Part shown: positions 24,597 through 35,784 of the stretch, in pieces
Position numbering within the stretch: the first letter of the stretch is position 1
Layout of the letters: the number at the start of each line of letters is the position of its first letter
Assembly (NCBI GenBank): GCA_036924085.1
Contig: JAVGWX010000007.1
Location: forward strand, 97,675,141 to 97,739,140
Reading direction: 5' to 3'
DNA from: Ariolimax columbianus
Lineage: Eukaryota; Mollusca; Gastropoda; Stylommatophora; Arionidae
DNA: 64,000 bases
The notes under the pieces: generated by a model
Seen by the model: only the letters and a program-made list of their open reading frames with translations
Database searches by the model: none
What the model was told of the DNA's origin: nothing
Made by a program: the position numbers and the translations under genes

Positions 24597-24862
24597 TCAA
24601 TCGGCACTGTTATGGTTTGAAATAATCTGTCAGCACTGTTTTGGTTTGAAATAATCTGTCAGCATTGTTTTGGTTTGAAATATTATTTTACTTCTGCGTT
24701 CGTTCTCAATCTCCTGATACCAAGCGCTGAGCAGGGCTTTGCATGTAGCAGGATGTAGTCCGATGTAGTGCGATATTTGCACCTTTCGGTCCGACACATC
24801 CGACATCGGCCGCTTGAAATATTAAATTCGCACTGTTATGGTCTGAAACATTCTGTCATCGT
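24597..24862. repeat. 34-bp repeat, three units plus one split off by a SINE
   Basis: Units of the type GCACTGTTTTGGTTTGAAAT plus AATCTGTCA occur at 24604-24682. A further unit (CGCACTGTTATGGTCTGAAA) continues at about 24830, after the SINE inserted at 24686-24813. Confidence 0.75.
24686..24813 (-). mobile_element. SINE C copy (3' half) with 11-bp TSD
   Basis: 128-bp fragment matching the GAA-tail end of SINE C (GCGTTCGTTCTCAATCTCC, then the TGCACCTTTCGGTCCGACAC core in plus orientation). Flanked by the perfect direct repeat TTGAAATATTA at 24675-24685 and 24814-24824. It inserted within the 34-bp repeat, and its missing distal half suggests 5' truncation. Confidence 0.85.
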
Positions 24863-26201
24863 TGTCCTGAGTTTAACTTTAGGCCATACAACCAGACAAA
24901 ACAAACAGAGTGACACTTTTATGGGATTGGAGTGTGGGCTTCCGACACTTTCCTGGCCTTAAAATGCCGTATAACACTTCTTTCCACACAAACAATCTGA
25001 TTCTGACTATGCAACGCGCTACAGTCGTTGATAAAACAGTAGTCAGATAATACTAGAGAGATTACATCTGTTCGGTTAGGAGCCCATTTCGGGAAAGAAC
25101 AGACGTCAAACAGATTTTTGTGGCGGGAAATAGAATGAATACAAGATAACTATTAGTATCTTCTCTAAAAGAAAGGTACAATCAGTCTTGAAAACAGACA
25201 ACGAAAACTGCTTGTGAGATTTATGTGTAGAGACCTGGGCCGGTCATGAATGTTGGGACCAATAAACTCAGTAGCAAACTTTATGTATTAAATGATCTAA
25301 CGAGTTATGAGGTCATACAGAACTAATGAATTACGAGGTTATGAAAAGCAAAAAATGAATGTGGGGTGATTGTATGAAGAATTAACGGAATAGAATGTTA
25401 ACTTATGAAGATATAATATTAAGATATTTTTGTTAAAAGAACTAACGAATTGTGAAGGAATGGACAACTAACTGATTATGAGATAATGAAAAGTAAAATA
25501 CTGAGAGTATGTGCGAAGTACTAATGGACTATCTATGTAGCTGTTATACGAAAAACTGGTTTGAACATTGGTGAATGGATAGCTAGCTAACTTATCTCCA
25601 CGTTAATATTCTATTTCAATGAGAATGTTAAAACTAGGCATTTAGCAAAACATACGACAGTAAGTGCTTTCTATCAGAGAAACCCCATCCTAAACTCGCA
25701 TCACGATGTACAAGTCCATCTGTATATGCAACAGCATGATAGTCTCGAGCATTATTACCCATCAACTGTCTCGCTTTCGGCTTTTAATTTGCACCACTCT
25801 ATGCATTTCCTGCCAAGGGTGATAACTGCAAGCCCTACCACTTAATGTGATACTCTTACTTACATGCCCTGTTATAGAGTCATAAAATTGAACGGATTTT
25901 ACATTAGTGTTAACAGCCCTTTCTCGTTATCCCAAGATAAAGCTATATCGAACTCCACACTGAACGGTGCAAGTTGAAAGCAATAGTCTAGCACTGACAT
26001 CAAGTCCACGTTGTTCCATCGTTGCGGAAATGCCCTCAAATAGAAGACACAGTTGGTGTGGATCATTCATTACAGTATGGCGCAGAAACATCAAATGGGA
26101 ACAAGTAGAAAGAAGGAACAAATTGATGCAGAAAAATTAGACGTTTTTTTGGAAACAAGTACAGAAGTCTTTAACAAATTTGAACATTTTTTTTTAAAGT
26201 T
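24863..26201. other. Unique AT-rich stretch, no gene recognised
   Basis: I see no domain, tandem repeat or mobile-element end. The 64-65-residue minus frames near 25927-26288 have no recognisable motif, and the second overlaps the mariner left end. Confidence 0.4.
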
Positions 26202-26312
26202 TACAAGGGGCTTGTCATAAGTCTTTACCCTGACTATGAAGGAGTAGGAGGAGAAAGTTGAAATTTGGTACATATATAGCTCATTCAATTTGTACTGGAC
26301 TTGAGAAGTATT

Positions 26313-27807
26313 GGCTGGCTTGGCTTATTCATTCTCAATCTCCCGCTACCAAACACTGAAAGGGCTTAAGTAGCAGAATGTAGTCCAGAGAACGGAATAC
26401 GTTGTGTCGTAGTTTACAGCTTGACTGCGATATTTGCACCTTTCGGTCCAACATATCCGACTTCAGCAAGCATTTTTTTAGTACCGGGTTAGCATTCCTG
26501 TAACAGTTCCAGCCCAAGCATGAGCGTTTAGTGCAGGGGTGATGTGGTTGGCGACTCTGAGAACAAAGGTACCTGAATGCGTGCCAAGGTCACTGTCTGT
26601 CTGGACACTACGCCAAGGTCACTCACCGTCTCAACAAAGGAAAACGGAGTTGGGGGAAAGACTGTGTAGTTAGACTATGAACTGACCACTGGCGTTCCGA
26701 TTTGGGTAGTTGGGGATGAGTGACAGTCAAGTGGGCAGCAGAGAGCTGCGGTATTTGAGTGACAGGGTTCAGAGTAATTCGTAGCATTAGCGACTGATTG
26801 GGGCCATCCCCCCGATTTTCATTGGTCAGCTCTAATACTGCTTGAGTCTATATAACACTTGACAAAGTTTAGCTCAGGCAGACTGGCCATGAAGACGGAA
26901 TGAGAGCGAGAGAGATAAATTAGATAGGAGTCTGTTTAGCTCACCGACTTAGTAGAAGGGTGATTATTAGGCTGTTTTGATGAGTGTGTGATAGAACATG
27001 TCGCTCAACCAGCATATGCCTTGAGTCTGGACCAGCCGCTAAATACGGTTTCGGCGTCCTGTGTATAGATGTAATCAGAATGTATGTTGTATGTGCAGGA
27101 CACCTTTGGAACGAGGTATGTTCTGAGTGTACAGCTGTGTCTACGAGAGATTGAGATGTATATGTGCGTGTGTAGACACCGAGGGAACGATGTATGTTTC
27201 AGAGCGTGTGTATACGCAGATCGACTGAGTTGAGAGAGCATATGGGAGTATACGTAGAATATATTGAATGTATTATGTCCAGATCACCCGCTTGAGGGGA
27301 TCTGAGAAGGGTGTGTGATGTGTGTAAGATAATAGAACTGGGTTTTAGTCGTTGGGGATTCCATCAATAGCTAATGCTTAAATTTTCCGCTTTAGTTAAT
27401 ATTTATATTAACATATATATACTTATGAATATTTAGTTAAGATGACATATAATGTATTGTACTGTAATTTCATTGCACTCACTTTAATAGTGTTGTAAGA
27501 TTATGATCTAATAAATATGCCACCTGCTGTGTGCTATGTCATTTGCTGTGTGAGGTCATGGATGTTGTGGTTGAGTGTGGTGACGTTTTAGTTAGAATAC
27601 CCTAGTGGAAACCTGAGAACTGCTACATTCCCTCTTCGATCCCTTCTCCTTAGCCAGTCTGCCCTGCTGCAGCCTGTTATCCAGGATCACCGCGTGGAGG
27701 TGTAGAAGGGTCTTGGCAGCTTTTGTTCGCTGGCCCTGACACTAGCAGTCAGCTATGGGTCACTGACCACTGCAGCTCATGCGCTGCTCAGCATCGTGAT
27801 CCGTCTT
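26313..27807 (-). mobile_element. SINE C inside mariner 1, itself split by a solo LTR
   Basis: Two SINE C halves (about 26325-26498 and 27632-27790) join seamlessly when the LTR is removed and then match the uninterrupted copy at 60425-60778. A candidate duplication AGAAGTATT/AGAAGTACT lies at 26304-26312 and 27808-27816 (one mismatch). Without the LTR it is about 360 bp. Confidence 0.82.
26499..27627 (+). mobile_element. Solo LTR 1 (1129 bp)
   Basis: A long terminal repeat without internal retroelement genes. It starts TGTAACAG and ends CTGCTACA (TG...CA), with a perfect 4-bp target duplication TTCC at 26495-26498 and 27628-27631. A TATA-like TCTATATAAC sits near 26848-26857 and an AATAAA at 27510-27515, matching promoter and polyadenylation signals of an LTR. 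It shares its whole length with 36676-37885. Presumably left by recombination between the two LTRs of a full element. The superfamily cannot be determined from the LTR alone. Frames inside it, such as 27005-27241, are not genes. Confidence 0.88.
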
Positions 27808-27907
27808 AGAAGTACTAATTTACCTCCTCGACAGGTTTACCCAGTATGGTACATGGCGCAACATATCTTATTGACTGGGTCTGCTACACTAACGGTTTGT
27901 CAGAACA

Positions 27908-28950
27908 ATGGAGAAATCAGAGACCAGAACTGTGATAAAATTATTGATGTTGCAGGTAAAAGCACTTACAGAAATACACAGGGAGATGGAACCAGTGTTT
28001 GAGGAATTATGTCCTTCGTATGCTTCTGTAAAAACTGGTGTAGGCAGTTTAAGTGTGGCCTTCCCATATTGCTGATCTTCCAAGATCAGGAAGACCATCC
28101 CCAGAGTGCAGCGATGAAAATGCTGCAAGAGTGAAGAAAATCATTGACCAGGATAGGAAAATGACAATTGCAGAGATATCTAGATCAGCAAAACTGAATG
28201 AAAGTACAGTGTTTAGAATTTTACAGAACAGACTAAATACGAGAAAAGTATGTGCCTGCTGGGTCCCGCGTCTGCTGACGTGTGAACAGAAACAAACGAG
28301 GGTTGGTTGCTGTGGCCAGCTGCTCAAAATGTGTCGTTAGAAAAACATGTTGCCGACAATGGTTACAGTAGATGAGACTTGGGTTCACCATTATGACCCA
28401 GAATCCAAAATTTCCAGCTTGCAGTAGAAAACCCCGGGCTCACGAACACATGTCAAGCCAAGAGCACAGAAATCTGAAAGAAAAGTGATGCTGACTTTTT
28501 TGGGAGGGGGGTGTAAAAGGTGTCATATTGAAAGACTACTTGCCTCATAGCAACACGGTTAATGGGCAATATTATGCAGATCTCCTTACCAAGCTAAGAA
28601 AGACTGTGACCAGAAAACGAGGGATAGCGTGCACTTAAAGTCTGCTTTTGCTTCAAGATAACGCACCCTCCCATAAAGCAAGGCTTGTGCTGCAAACAGC
28701 CAACGATTTGAATATTGAAATTCTTTCACACCCACCATATTCTCCGGATTTAGCTCCAACATACTTTTTTCTTTTTCTAAAACATAAAAAACAGCTGAAA
28801 GGAAACCATTTTGACAGTGACGTCATTCTGGCTTGTGAGAACCGGTTTAGTTCGAAAAATAGGTTAGTTTATTCTGAAGGTCTTTTCAAGGTCACGCAGA
28901 GAAGGCAGAAATGTAAAAATTCAGGTGGTGGCTACATTGAGAAGGAATAA
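27908..28950 (+). pseudogene. Mariner transposase (element 1), decayed, catalytic Asp lost
   Basis: Cut-and-paste transposase remnant. The N-terminal helix-turn-helix begins MEKSETRTVIKLL, continues YASVKTGVG, then after a shift DLPRSGRPSPE and KVCACWVPRLLTCEQK (second DNA-binding helix region). The catalytic domain shows VDETWVHHYDPE (first Asp), LLQDNAPSHKA (second Asp) and HPPYSPDLAPTYFFLF. Mariners have a third Asp 35 residues after the second, in a PxDF context. Here that position is Tyr, explicable by one GAC-to-TAC change. Frame breaks near 28062 and 28340 and stops near 28425 and 28637 are also present. The start was chosen by similarity to the usual mariner N terminus. Confidence 0.88.
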
Positions 28951-29026
28951 TCACTGTGTCAAATTTCAACTTTCTCCTCCTACTCCTTCATGGTCGGGGT
29001 AAAGACGTGGCAAGCCCTTTGTACTA

Positions 29027-30184
29027 CGAGGCGTGTTCAAATGAAACAGGACCCAGTGGCTTTATTACAAACACATGAAAGTTACATCATCTGCGGTGAC
29101 AGAATTAAATATAGCAATTGTTATGAAGCAAACATGCCACAGGGTTAGTTAGAACAAGTCTCATAGGCATTCGGACACGCATTCCACTAACTGGGTAGTT
29201 AGCAGATGCTCTCCGAAAAAAATAACTTTGGTTGCTCTTTAAACCACCTGGTCACCGAGGCCATGACGTCTGCCTCGGAGACGAATCTTTGTTTCTTCAG
29301 ACATTTTTTTATGGGTCCGAACAAATGGAAGTCACGAGGGGACATATCTGGGCTATAGGATGGATGTGGCAGTACTTCACACCCTTTCTGTGCTAACCAT
29401 TTCTTAACAATGTTCGCGATATGTGAACGCACATTGTCGTGCAACAGAATCACACCACGCGAAAGCATGCCGGGACGTTTGTTTTTTATTGCTGTATGCA
29501 GCTTGTCTAGTGGGACGTTGTAGCAGATGGCATTGATGTTCACGCCAGGCTCTTTAAAGTCAACCAACAAAAGTCCATCGTAGTAAAAAAAAAAACCACT
29601 GGCAGCGTAACCTTACCAAATGTGTGACTTGAATTTATTTGGTTTCGGTGATCCGGGATGTTTCCATTGCATGCTAGCAATTTTGCTGCTCGACTCAAAG
29701 TGGTAGCACCACAATTTATCAACTGCCACAATGCGCAAAAGAAACCCTCTTCGTCCACCCCTATTGCTGCATCAATTTTGGCGATTGCATCTTATGACGC
29801 AACAATATGCACATGACCTGGTCTCGGAAGATTTTTCGTTAACTCACGTCCTTCTTTAAACATCGTTGTCCAGTTTTTCACTGTTGTCTTCGGCACACTT
29901 GTGTCACCTTACACTGCCTGATTTCTGCAATGAATGTCAACTGGTCGACATCTTTCAGCTGTTAGAAACCGAATCACTGCTCGCTGATCTACTTTGGACG
30001 GATTCCGTATCACACCCGCCATGTTTTTAACGGTCTGCTGAAGAAACTATGAGTCGGAGGATAATTAATTTTGCAAACTTGACGGTTGGTATGTGCTGTT
30101 TACACCAGAAAGTAACGTCATCATGCGCATCGTACGTATGTTCACTTGGTGAAGTTCGGATCGGTTTCATTTGAACACGCCTCG
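29027..30184 (-). mobile_element. Mariner element 2, complete ends, 1158 bp
   Basis: Terminal inverted repeats begin CGAGGCGTGTTCAAATGAAA at 29027 and end with the complement at 30184. TA duplications are at 29025-29026 and 30185-30186. It carries a minus-strand transposase pseudogene. The ends differ from those of element 1, so this is a different mariner family. Only TACTA separates the two elements. Confidence 0.92.
29199..30022 (-). pseudogene. Mariner transposase (element 2), internally deleted
   Basis: Starts MAGVIRNPSKVDQRAVIRFL, a mariner helix-turn-helix start, followed by PKTTVKNWTTMFKEGREL. Stops follow, and roughly 60 residues of the linker are missing. The catalytic part reads VDKLWCYHFE (first Asp), then LLVDFKEPGVNINA, LLHDNVRSHIA (second Asp) and SYSPDMSPRDFHLFG, where the third Asp is kept at the 34-residue spacing. 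At least three frame breaks or stops (near 29920, 29795 and 29600) prevent expression, although the Asp triad is still legible, in contrast to element 1. Confidence 0.88.
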
Positions 30185-30186
30185 TA

Positions 30187-31340
30187 AAAATAAAAAAAAA
30201 GACTAAACATGTTTAAGATGTATTTTCGACACAAAACGATCATTTGACTTTATTGAAAACAACATTAGGAGAGAAATGTGGCAGCAATAGGCGTGCAGAC
30301 GGCAGCCCTGCAGGTATGAGTAGAAAAGAAATACGAAGAGCTGGGTGCAATATTCGTCCAGGAACGCGGAGATGACGTGGAGAATGTTTTATCAGCAGGG
30401 ACTACTTATTCAAATGTTACAGTTGTCAAATATGATCAAATTGATAGGTACATTGACTTGACTGTGTCTATAAGTTTTTAAAAGCCGGCATTCACGTCAG
30501 ATGATTTCCGATGTGGCGTGACGAGGGCGGGGAGAGGCTAGCACGTGCTAATTATAATTATGTTAGTTCCGGTCTTTTAGAAATCGACCTGACTGCACTC
30601 GGGGTAGACTCACTGGTGCTTAGTCTCCCTCATCAAATGATGAAAAGTGTCATTACCGGTGGTTCTATTAGTTCCCTGTGGAACATCAGGCAGCAGCTAT
30701 AGCACGCCAGTAAATCCTACTTTCGAGTGTCATTCGGTTTTGCCTTTCTTTCTCTACATATTGTCAATTTTCATTTGACATCCCTTTCCTCTCTGTCCCC
30801 GCAAAATCTATATGTAAAGGATTTCACGTTGTTTCCAACTCTTTTCAGCCTTCTCTTTCATGAAAATACCAGACATTGTTTTCAGATCGATAGTTGTGCA
30901 TCGCAAATCAGCGATGGAAAGCAGAGGGCGTTTGCTACAATGAGTGATCGATCAGTACCAGGTTATCAGTTAGCTACAAACAAACAACAGATAACAGGCG
31001 GTCGGTTAGTGCTAACCGTTGCGGGTTGTTGTAATTAAGTACCCGACTTCTCTAGGGAATATCCCTATCTAAATTTGAGCGGAAACGAGTGGACATAAAA
31101 ATGTAGTTATTTGAACAGCGGCTTATTTGATTTTGGTAAAACCTTTCGAGGTAAGTGATTGTAATATCAAAGACGGATGTTGTCCGTGAATATGGCGGCT
31201 GCGCTAAAACAGGTCGTGAGTGCAGACAATCTGGACGGATATAGAAAGGAATCCTGAATCAAAACATGAAATGAGCGAAGGTCAAAAACTGGACTTCTAG
31301 AAAATATCAAGGGATCAGCACTTGAGCACGCAGAAACAAT
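30187..31340. other. Unique stretch, no gene recognised
   Basis: Possible but unsupported signals include an ATGGCGGCTGCGCTAAAACA start at 31192 with a GTGAGT 22 bases on, and a CGAGGTAAGT donor-like word near 31148. Without downstream exons these cannot be called. Confidence 0.35.
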
Positions 31341-31344
31341 TAAC

Positions 31345-31745
31345 TTCTTGTATTGTCTTGTCGTGTATAGTGGTGTCTTGTCGTGTATAGTCGCGTCTTG
31401 TGGTGTATGGTCGTGTCTTGTCGTGTATATTCGTGTCGTGTCGTGAATAGTCGTGTCTTGTTGTGTATAGTCGTGTCTTGTCGTGTATAGTCGTGTCTTA
31501 TCGTGTATAGTCGTGTCTTATCGTGTATGGTCGTGTCTTGTCGTGTATAGTTGTGTCTTGTTGTGTATTGTCGTGTCTCGATGTGTTTTGTATCTTGTAT
31601 TGTGACGTCTTGTCGTGTAGTGTAGTGAATTGTCGCATATTGTCGTGTCTTCTCGCGTCTTGTCGCGGCTTACCTTGTATTGTCGTGTCTTACCCTGTAT
31701 TGTCGTGTCTTGTGTCTTGTCGTGTCTTGTTATATCATGTGTATT
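31345..31745. repeat. TCGTGTCTTG/TCGTGTATAG minisatellite (10/20-bp unit)
   Basis: Alternating ten-base words TCGTGTCTTG and TCGTGTATAG, diverging towards the right. The Cys/Val/Leu-rich frames across it are artefacts. Confidence 0.88.
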
Positions 31746-31774
31746 GTCGGCTCATATGTGGTACATATGCTTCT

Positions 31775-32135
31775 CTACACCAAGTACCATCTCTAAACTC
31801 AGTACCATCTCAACATCCAGTACCATCTCTAAACGCAGCACCACCTCAACACCCAGCACCATCTCAACTCTCAGTACCATCTCTACACCCAGTACCATCT
31901 CTACACCCAGTACCATCTCTACACCCAGTACCATCTCTACACCCAGTACCATCTCTACACTCAGTACCATCTCTACACCCAGTACCATCTCTACACCCAG
32001 TACCATCTCTACACCCAGTACCATCTGTACACTCAGTACCATCTCTACACCCAGCACCATCTCAACTCTCAGTACCATCTCAACGCCCATTACCATCTCA
32101 ACACCACGTACCACCTCTGCACCAAGAAAATCAAC
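31775..32135. repeat. 18-bp minisatellite AGTACCATCTCTACACCC, about 20 copies
   Basis: Regular 18-bp units with a few variants (TCAACTCTC, CTGTACACT). Because 18 is divisible by 3, six-residue peptide repeats appear in two plus frames (PSLHPV, STISTP) and one minus frame (VEMVLG). None looks like a gene. Confidence 0.92.
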
Positions 32136-32374
32136 GATTTCGACGATGAAATTGAAAGAGCATACCATGTTAAAAAGGGGACACAGAACAAGAAACCCAT
32201 AAAGAAGGTGGTCGCGGAAGTAAAGGACAACAGCCGAAGCAGAAAAGATAAATGATCCAATTAAGGAGATAGATAAGTATGTCAGACAAACAGCCAAGGG
32301 AAAAAAAGTGTTTTTTTAACGGTAGCTAAGAAGACAAACAACAGATTTATGGAAGATAAACAGGACATTTTGAG

Positions 32375-33110
32375 AAGATAAACAGTAGTGTCGAAGATAA
32401 ACAGGAGTGTCGAAGATAAATAGTAGTGTCGAAGATAAACAGGAGTGTCAAAGATAAACAGTAGTGTCGAAGATAAACAGTAGTGTCGAAGATAAACAGG
32501 AGTGTTGAAGATAAACAGTAGTGTCGAAGATAAACAGAAGTGTCGGAGATAAACAGGAGTGTCGAAGATAAACAGGAGTGTCGAAGATAAATAGGAGTGT
32601 CGAAGATAAACAGGAGTGTCAAAGGTAAACAGGAGTGTCGAAGATAAACAGTAGTGTCGAAAATAAACAGGAGTGTCGAAGATAAACAGGAGTATCGAAG
32701 ATAAACAGGAGTATCGAAGATAAACAGTAGTGTTGAAAATAAACAGGAGTGTCGAAGATAAACAGGAGTGTCGAAGATAAATAGGAGTGTCGAAGATAAA
32801 CAGGAGTGTCAAATGTAAACAGGAGTGTCGAAGATAAACAGGAGTGTCGAAGATAAACAGGAGTGTCGGAGATAAACAGGAGTGTCGGAGAAAAACAGTA
32901 GTGTCGAAGATAAACAGGAGTGTCGAAGATAAACAGGAGTGTCGAAGATAAATAGGAGTGTCGAAGATAAACAGGAGTGTCAAAGGTAAACAGGAGTGTC
33001 GAAGATAAACAGTAGTGTCGAAGATAAACAGGAGTGTCGGAGATAAACAGGAGTGTCGGAGATAAACAGTAGTGTCGAAGATAAACAGGAGTGTCGAAGA
33101 TAAACAGTAA
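32375..33110. repeat. 19-bp minisatellite, about 39 copies
   Basis: Unit GAAGATAAACAGGAGTGTC. On the minus strand no frame meets a stop, so three overlapping frames of up to 289 residues show the same 19-residue repeat (FIFDTPVYLRHSCLSSTLL) in different registers. The sequence decays into degenerate GATAAACA words up to about 33540. Confidence 0.93.
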
Positions 33111-33699
33111 ATGTAGTGAAGATAAACAACGGAAGGCGAGAAAAAAAACAACGAAATGAAAGATGATAAACATCAGATGTAGAGAAGACATAACAAAAGG
33201 AGATAGGACAAATAGTGAAATTAGAGAATATAAATAACCGATAGGAGAGAATGTAAACGGGCAATATTTTAGAAGAATCTAACGGAAAGGGGACACTTTC
33301 AACAATTGATTTAGAGAAAATAAGCAATAGACGTAGAGAGGATACAAAAAAAACAAAACAACAACAAGCTGTGCACGTGACAACAGAAGTTAATAACGAA
33401 ATTAGAGAAGATAAAAATTGAAAGGTACAATTAGATTTTAAAAATAAACAACATAAAGAGATCAGATAAACAACTCAATTAGAGAAGATAGACAGCGGAA
33501 GTAAACAACAATTTAGAGAAAATTAATACATTAAAATTGTATGGAAAGTAACAAAGTAATTACCGGAGTCCCACCGCAAACACTGCTGTCGGGGATCATG
33601 TATTGGTGTCTTAACTGTACTAGTTCTCAGCTTTTTTTCCGAGTGACCATTCACTTCCTCTCTTTAATCCGCAACGGGAAGCCATGCACCAAATGGAAA
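33111..33699. other. Degenerate A-rich continuation of the 19-bp array, then spacer
   Basis: Scattered AGAGAAGATAAACA words fade out by about 33540. No gene or mobile-element motif follows before the LINE fragment. Confidence 0.5.
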
Positions 33700-34018
33700 G
33701 CTGAGTAAACGTGTGCGGGTTGAAACAATCTTTATACCACAGGGCTCGGTTTTGGGTCCAATTTTGCTCTTGATATATATAAACAATTTGACAATGGTAT
33801 CAGATACATGAATGCAAAATTCGCGGATGACATAAAACTATACAGTAGTGTCTCATCTAAAGCAGAGGTGGATATATTGAGATCGGATTTAGATCAAATT
33901 TGAAAATGGTTTGAGAGCTGGAAAATTGAGTTTAATGTAGATGAATGTAGAGTCATTCACATGGGTAGATCCAATATGGAATATAATTACAGAATGGGAG
34001 AAAACAATAGAATCTTTA
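33700..34018 (+). mobile_element. LINE-C internal RT fragment
   Basis: Contains motif B (IPQGSVLGPILLLIYINNL) and, one frame over, motif C (NAKFADDIKLYSSV), then DLDQI, KWFESWKIEFNVDECRVIHM and a MGENNR segment. The last part matches the upstream end of the LINE-C copy at 21893-22940. Neither the 5' part nor the 3' tail is present, so it is a deletion remnant. A frameshift and one stop make it inactive. Confidence 0.82.
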
Positions 34019-34182
34019 CCACGACAGACAACCCGGTCTGCCACCCAGACACACATGTAGAGAAAATGGTTATGGAAACAATTAAAATGAACGAAGGAAG
34101 CAGACACGATTCAAATAAGCCACATACAGAAAATGAGTACAGAAGCAGACACGATTCAAATAATGCCTTTTAAAAAATATAT

Positions 34183-35773
34183 AGGGACGATGAGGCTAAT
34201 GTCTGGTCAGGCAAAACACACTGATCAGAGAATGTTAGCCTGGGTCAGGCAAAACACACTGATCAGAGAATGTTAGCCTGGGTCAGGCAAAACACACTGA
34301 TCAGAGAATGTTAGCCTGGGTCAGGCAAAACACACTGATCAGAGAATGTTAGTCAGGGTCAGGCAAAACACACTGATCAGAGAATGTTAGCCAGGGTCAG
34401 GCAAAACACACTGATCAGACAATGTTAGCCAGGGTCAGGCAAAACACACTGATAATAGAATGTTAGTCAGGGTCAGGCAAAACACACTGATCAGAGAATG
34501 TTAGTCAGGGTCAGGCAAAACACACTGATCCGAGAATGTTAGCCAGGGTCAGGCAAAACACACTGATCAGACAATGTTAGCCAGGGTCAGGCAAAACACA
34601 CTGATAATAGAATGTTAGTCAGGGTCGGGCAAAATACACTGATCAGAGAATGTTAGTCAGGGTCAGGCAAAACACACTGATCAGAGAATGTTAGTCAGGG
34701 TCAGGCAAAACACACTGATCAGAGAATGTTAGCCAGGATCAGGCACAACACACTGATCAGACAATGTTAGCCAGGGTCATGCAAAACACACTAATCAGAG
34801 AATGTTAGCCAGGATCAGGCAAAACACACTGATCAGAGAATGTTAGCCAGGGTCAGGCAAAACACACTGATCAGACAATGTAAGCCAGGGTCAGGCAAAA
34901 CACACTGATCAGACAATGTTAGCCAGGGTCAGGCAAAACACACTGATCAGAGAATGTTAGCCAGGGTCAGGCAAAACACACTATCAGACAATGTTAGCCA
35001 GGGTCAGGCAAAACACACTGTTCAGAGAATGTTAGCCAGGGTCAGGCAAAACACACTGATCAGACAATGTTAGCCAGGGTCAGGCAAAACACACTATCAG
35101 ACAATGTTAGCCAGGGTCAGGCAAAACACACTGATCAGACAATGTTAGCCAGGGTCAGGCAAAACACACTATCAGACAATGTTAGCCAGGGTCAGGCAAA
35201 ACACACTGATCAGACAATGTTAGCCAGGGTCAAGCAAAACACACTATCAGACAATGTTAGCCAGGGTCAGGCAAAACACACTATCAGACAATGTTAGATA
35301 GGGTCAGGCAAAACACAATATCAGACAATGTTAGCCAGGGTCAGGCCAAACACACTATCAGACAATGTTAGCCAGGGTCAGGCAAAACACACTGATCAGA
35401 CAATGTTAGCCAGGGTCAGGAAAAACACACAATCAGACAATTTTAGATAGGGTCAGGAAAAACACACTATCAGACAATGTTAGCCAGTGCAGGAAAAATA
35501 TACTGGTCAAGACCCTCACCTGACCTCCTCGTTGGTCGTCCTGGAAACGGGCTGTTGTCGAGGACAACAGTCTGGCTAGCAAGGTGAGGTTCGACGTGAT
35601 CCCCGTAATAGTGAGCGACACGCAGATGAAACTATGCATAGCACAACCGCCTGAGGGACCCCGATCTACCTTCATCGCCACGCTCGGAAAGTTACTGCAG
35701 CCCGCTACTTAACGTCCTTTTCAGGGCGCACAAAGGAGTAACCTACTCATTGTGGGCATTCGCAAACAACAAC
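34183..35773 (+). mobile_element. SINE-V copy 1: retroposon with about 34-unit internal minisatellite
   Basis: Shared 5' end (GGGACGATGAGGCTAATGTC), then a 37/38-bp minisatellite, then a shared body of about 280 bp (AAGACCCTCACCT, GGAAACGGGCTGTT, GACACGCAGATGAA, CTTAACGTCCTTTTCAGGGC, TACTCATTGTGGGCATTCGC) and a CAACAACAA tail. Flanking words AAAAAATATAT (34172-34182) and AAAAAACATAT (35774-35784) form a near-perfect duplication. Architecture and TSD support retroposition as one unit. I found no clear Pol III boxes. Copies 2 and 3 are at 44261-45330 and 47028-47378. The 76-residue frame at 35067 and the 82-residue minus frame at 35433 are not genes. Confidence 0.85.
34203..35495. repeat. 37/38-bp minisatellite inside SINE-V copy 1
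   Basis: Unit TTAGCCAGGGTCAGGCAAAA plus CACACTGATCAGACAATG. About 34 units, with ACTGATCAG shortened to ACTATCAG in many units of the right half. It contains the palindrome TGATCA. Confidence 0.93.
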
Positions 35774-35784
35774 AAAAAACATAT

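Larger units (their letters stand above)
26204..29021 (+). mobile_element. Mariner element 1 (TIR to TIR), inflated by nested insertions
   Basis: The left end 26204-26272 and right end 28957-29021 are inverted repeats of about 65 bp (outer ends CAAGGGGCTTG and CAAGCCCTTTG; inner shared word GAAGGAGTAGGAGGAGAAAG). Both are flanked by TA (26202-26203 and 29022-29023), the mariner target duplication. The element carries a decayed D,D34D-type transposase at 27908-28950. Its present length is 2818 bp. Removing the SINE plus solo LTR in 26313-27816 leaves about 1.3 kb, the normal size of a mariner. Confidence 0.9.

Noticed and set aside
31140..31260. First exon of a host gene (ATGGCGGCTGCG start with nearby GTGAGT, and a separate GGTAAGT)
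   Set aside because: Only seven or eight codons, stop soon after, and no downstream exon within reach; the signals are common by chance.
34183..35773. Helitron/pearl-type origin of SINE-V
   Set aside because: Target-site duplications of 11-13 bp and an AAC tail in the copies do not fit insertion between A and T without duplication, though the architecture is otherwise similar.
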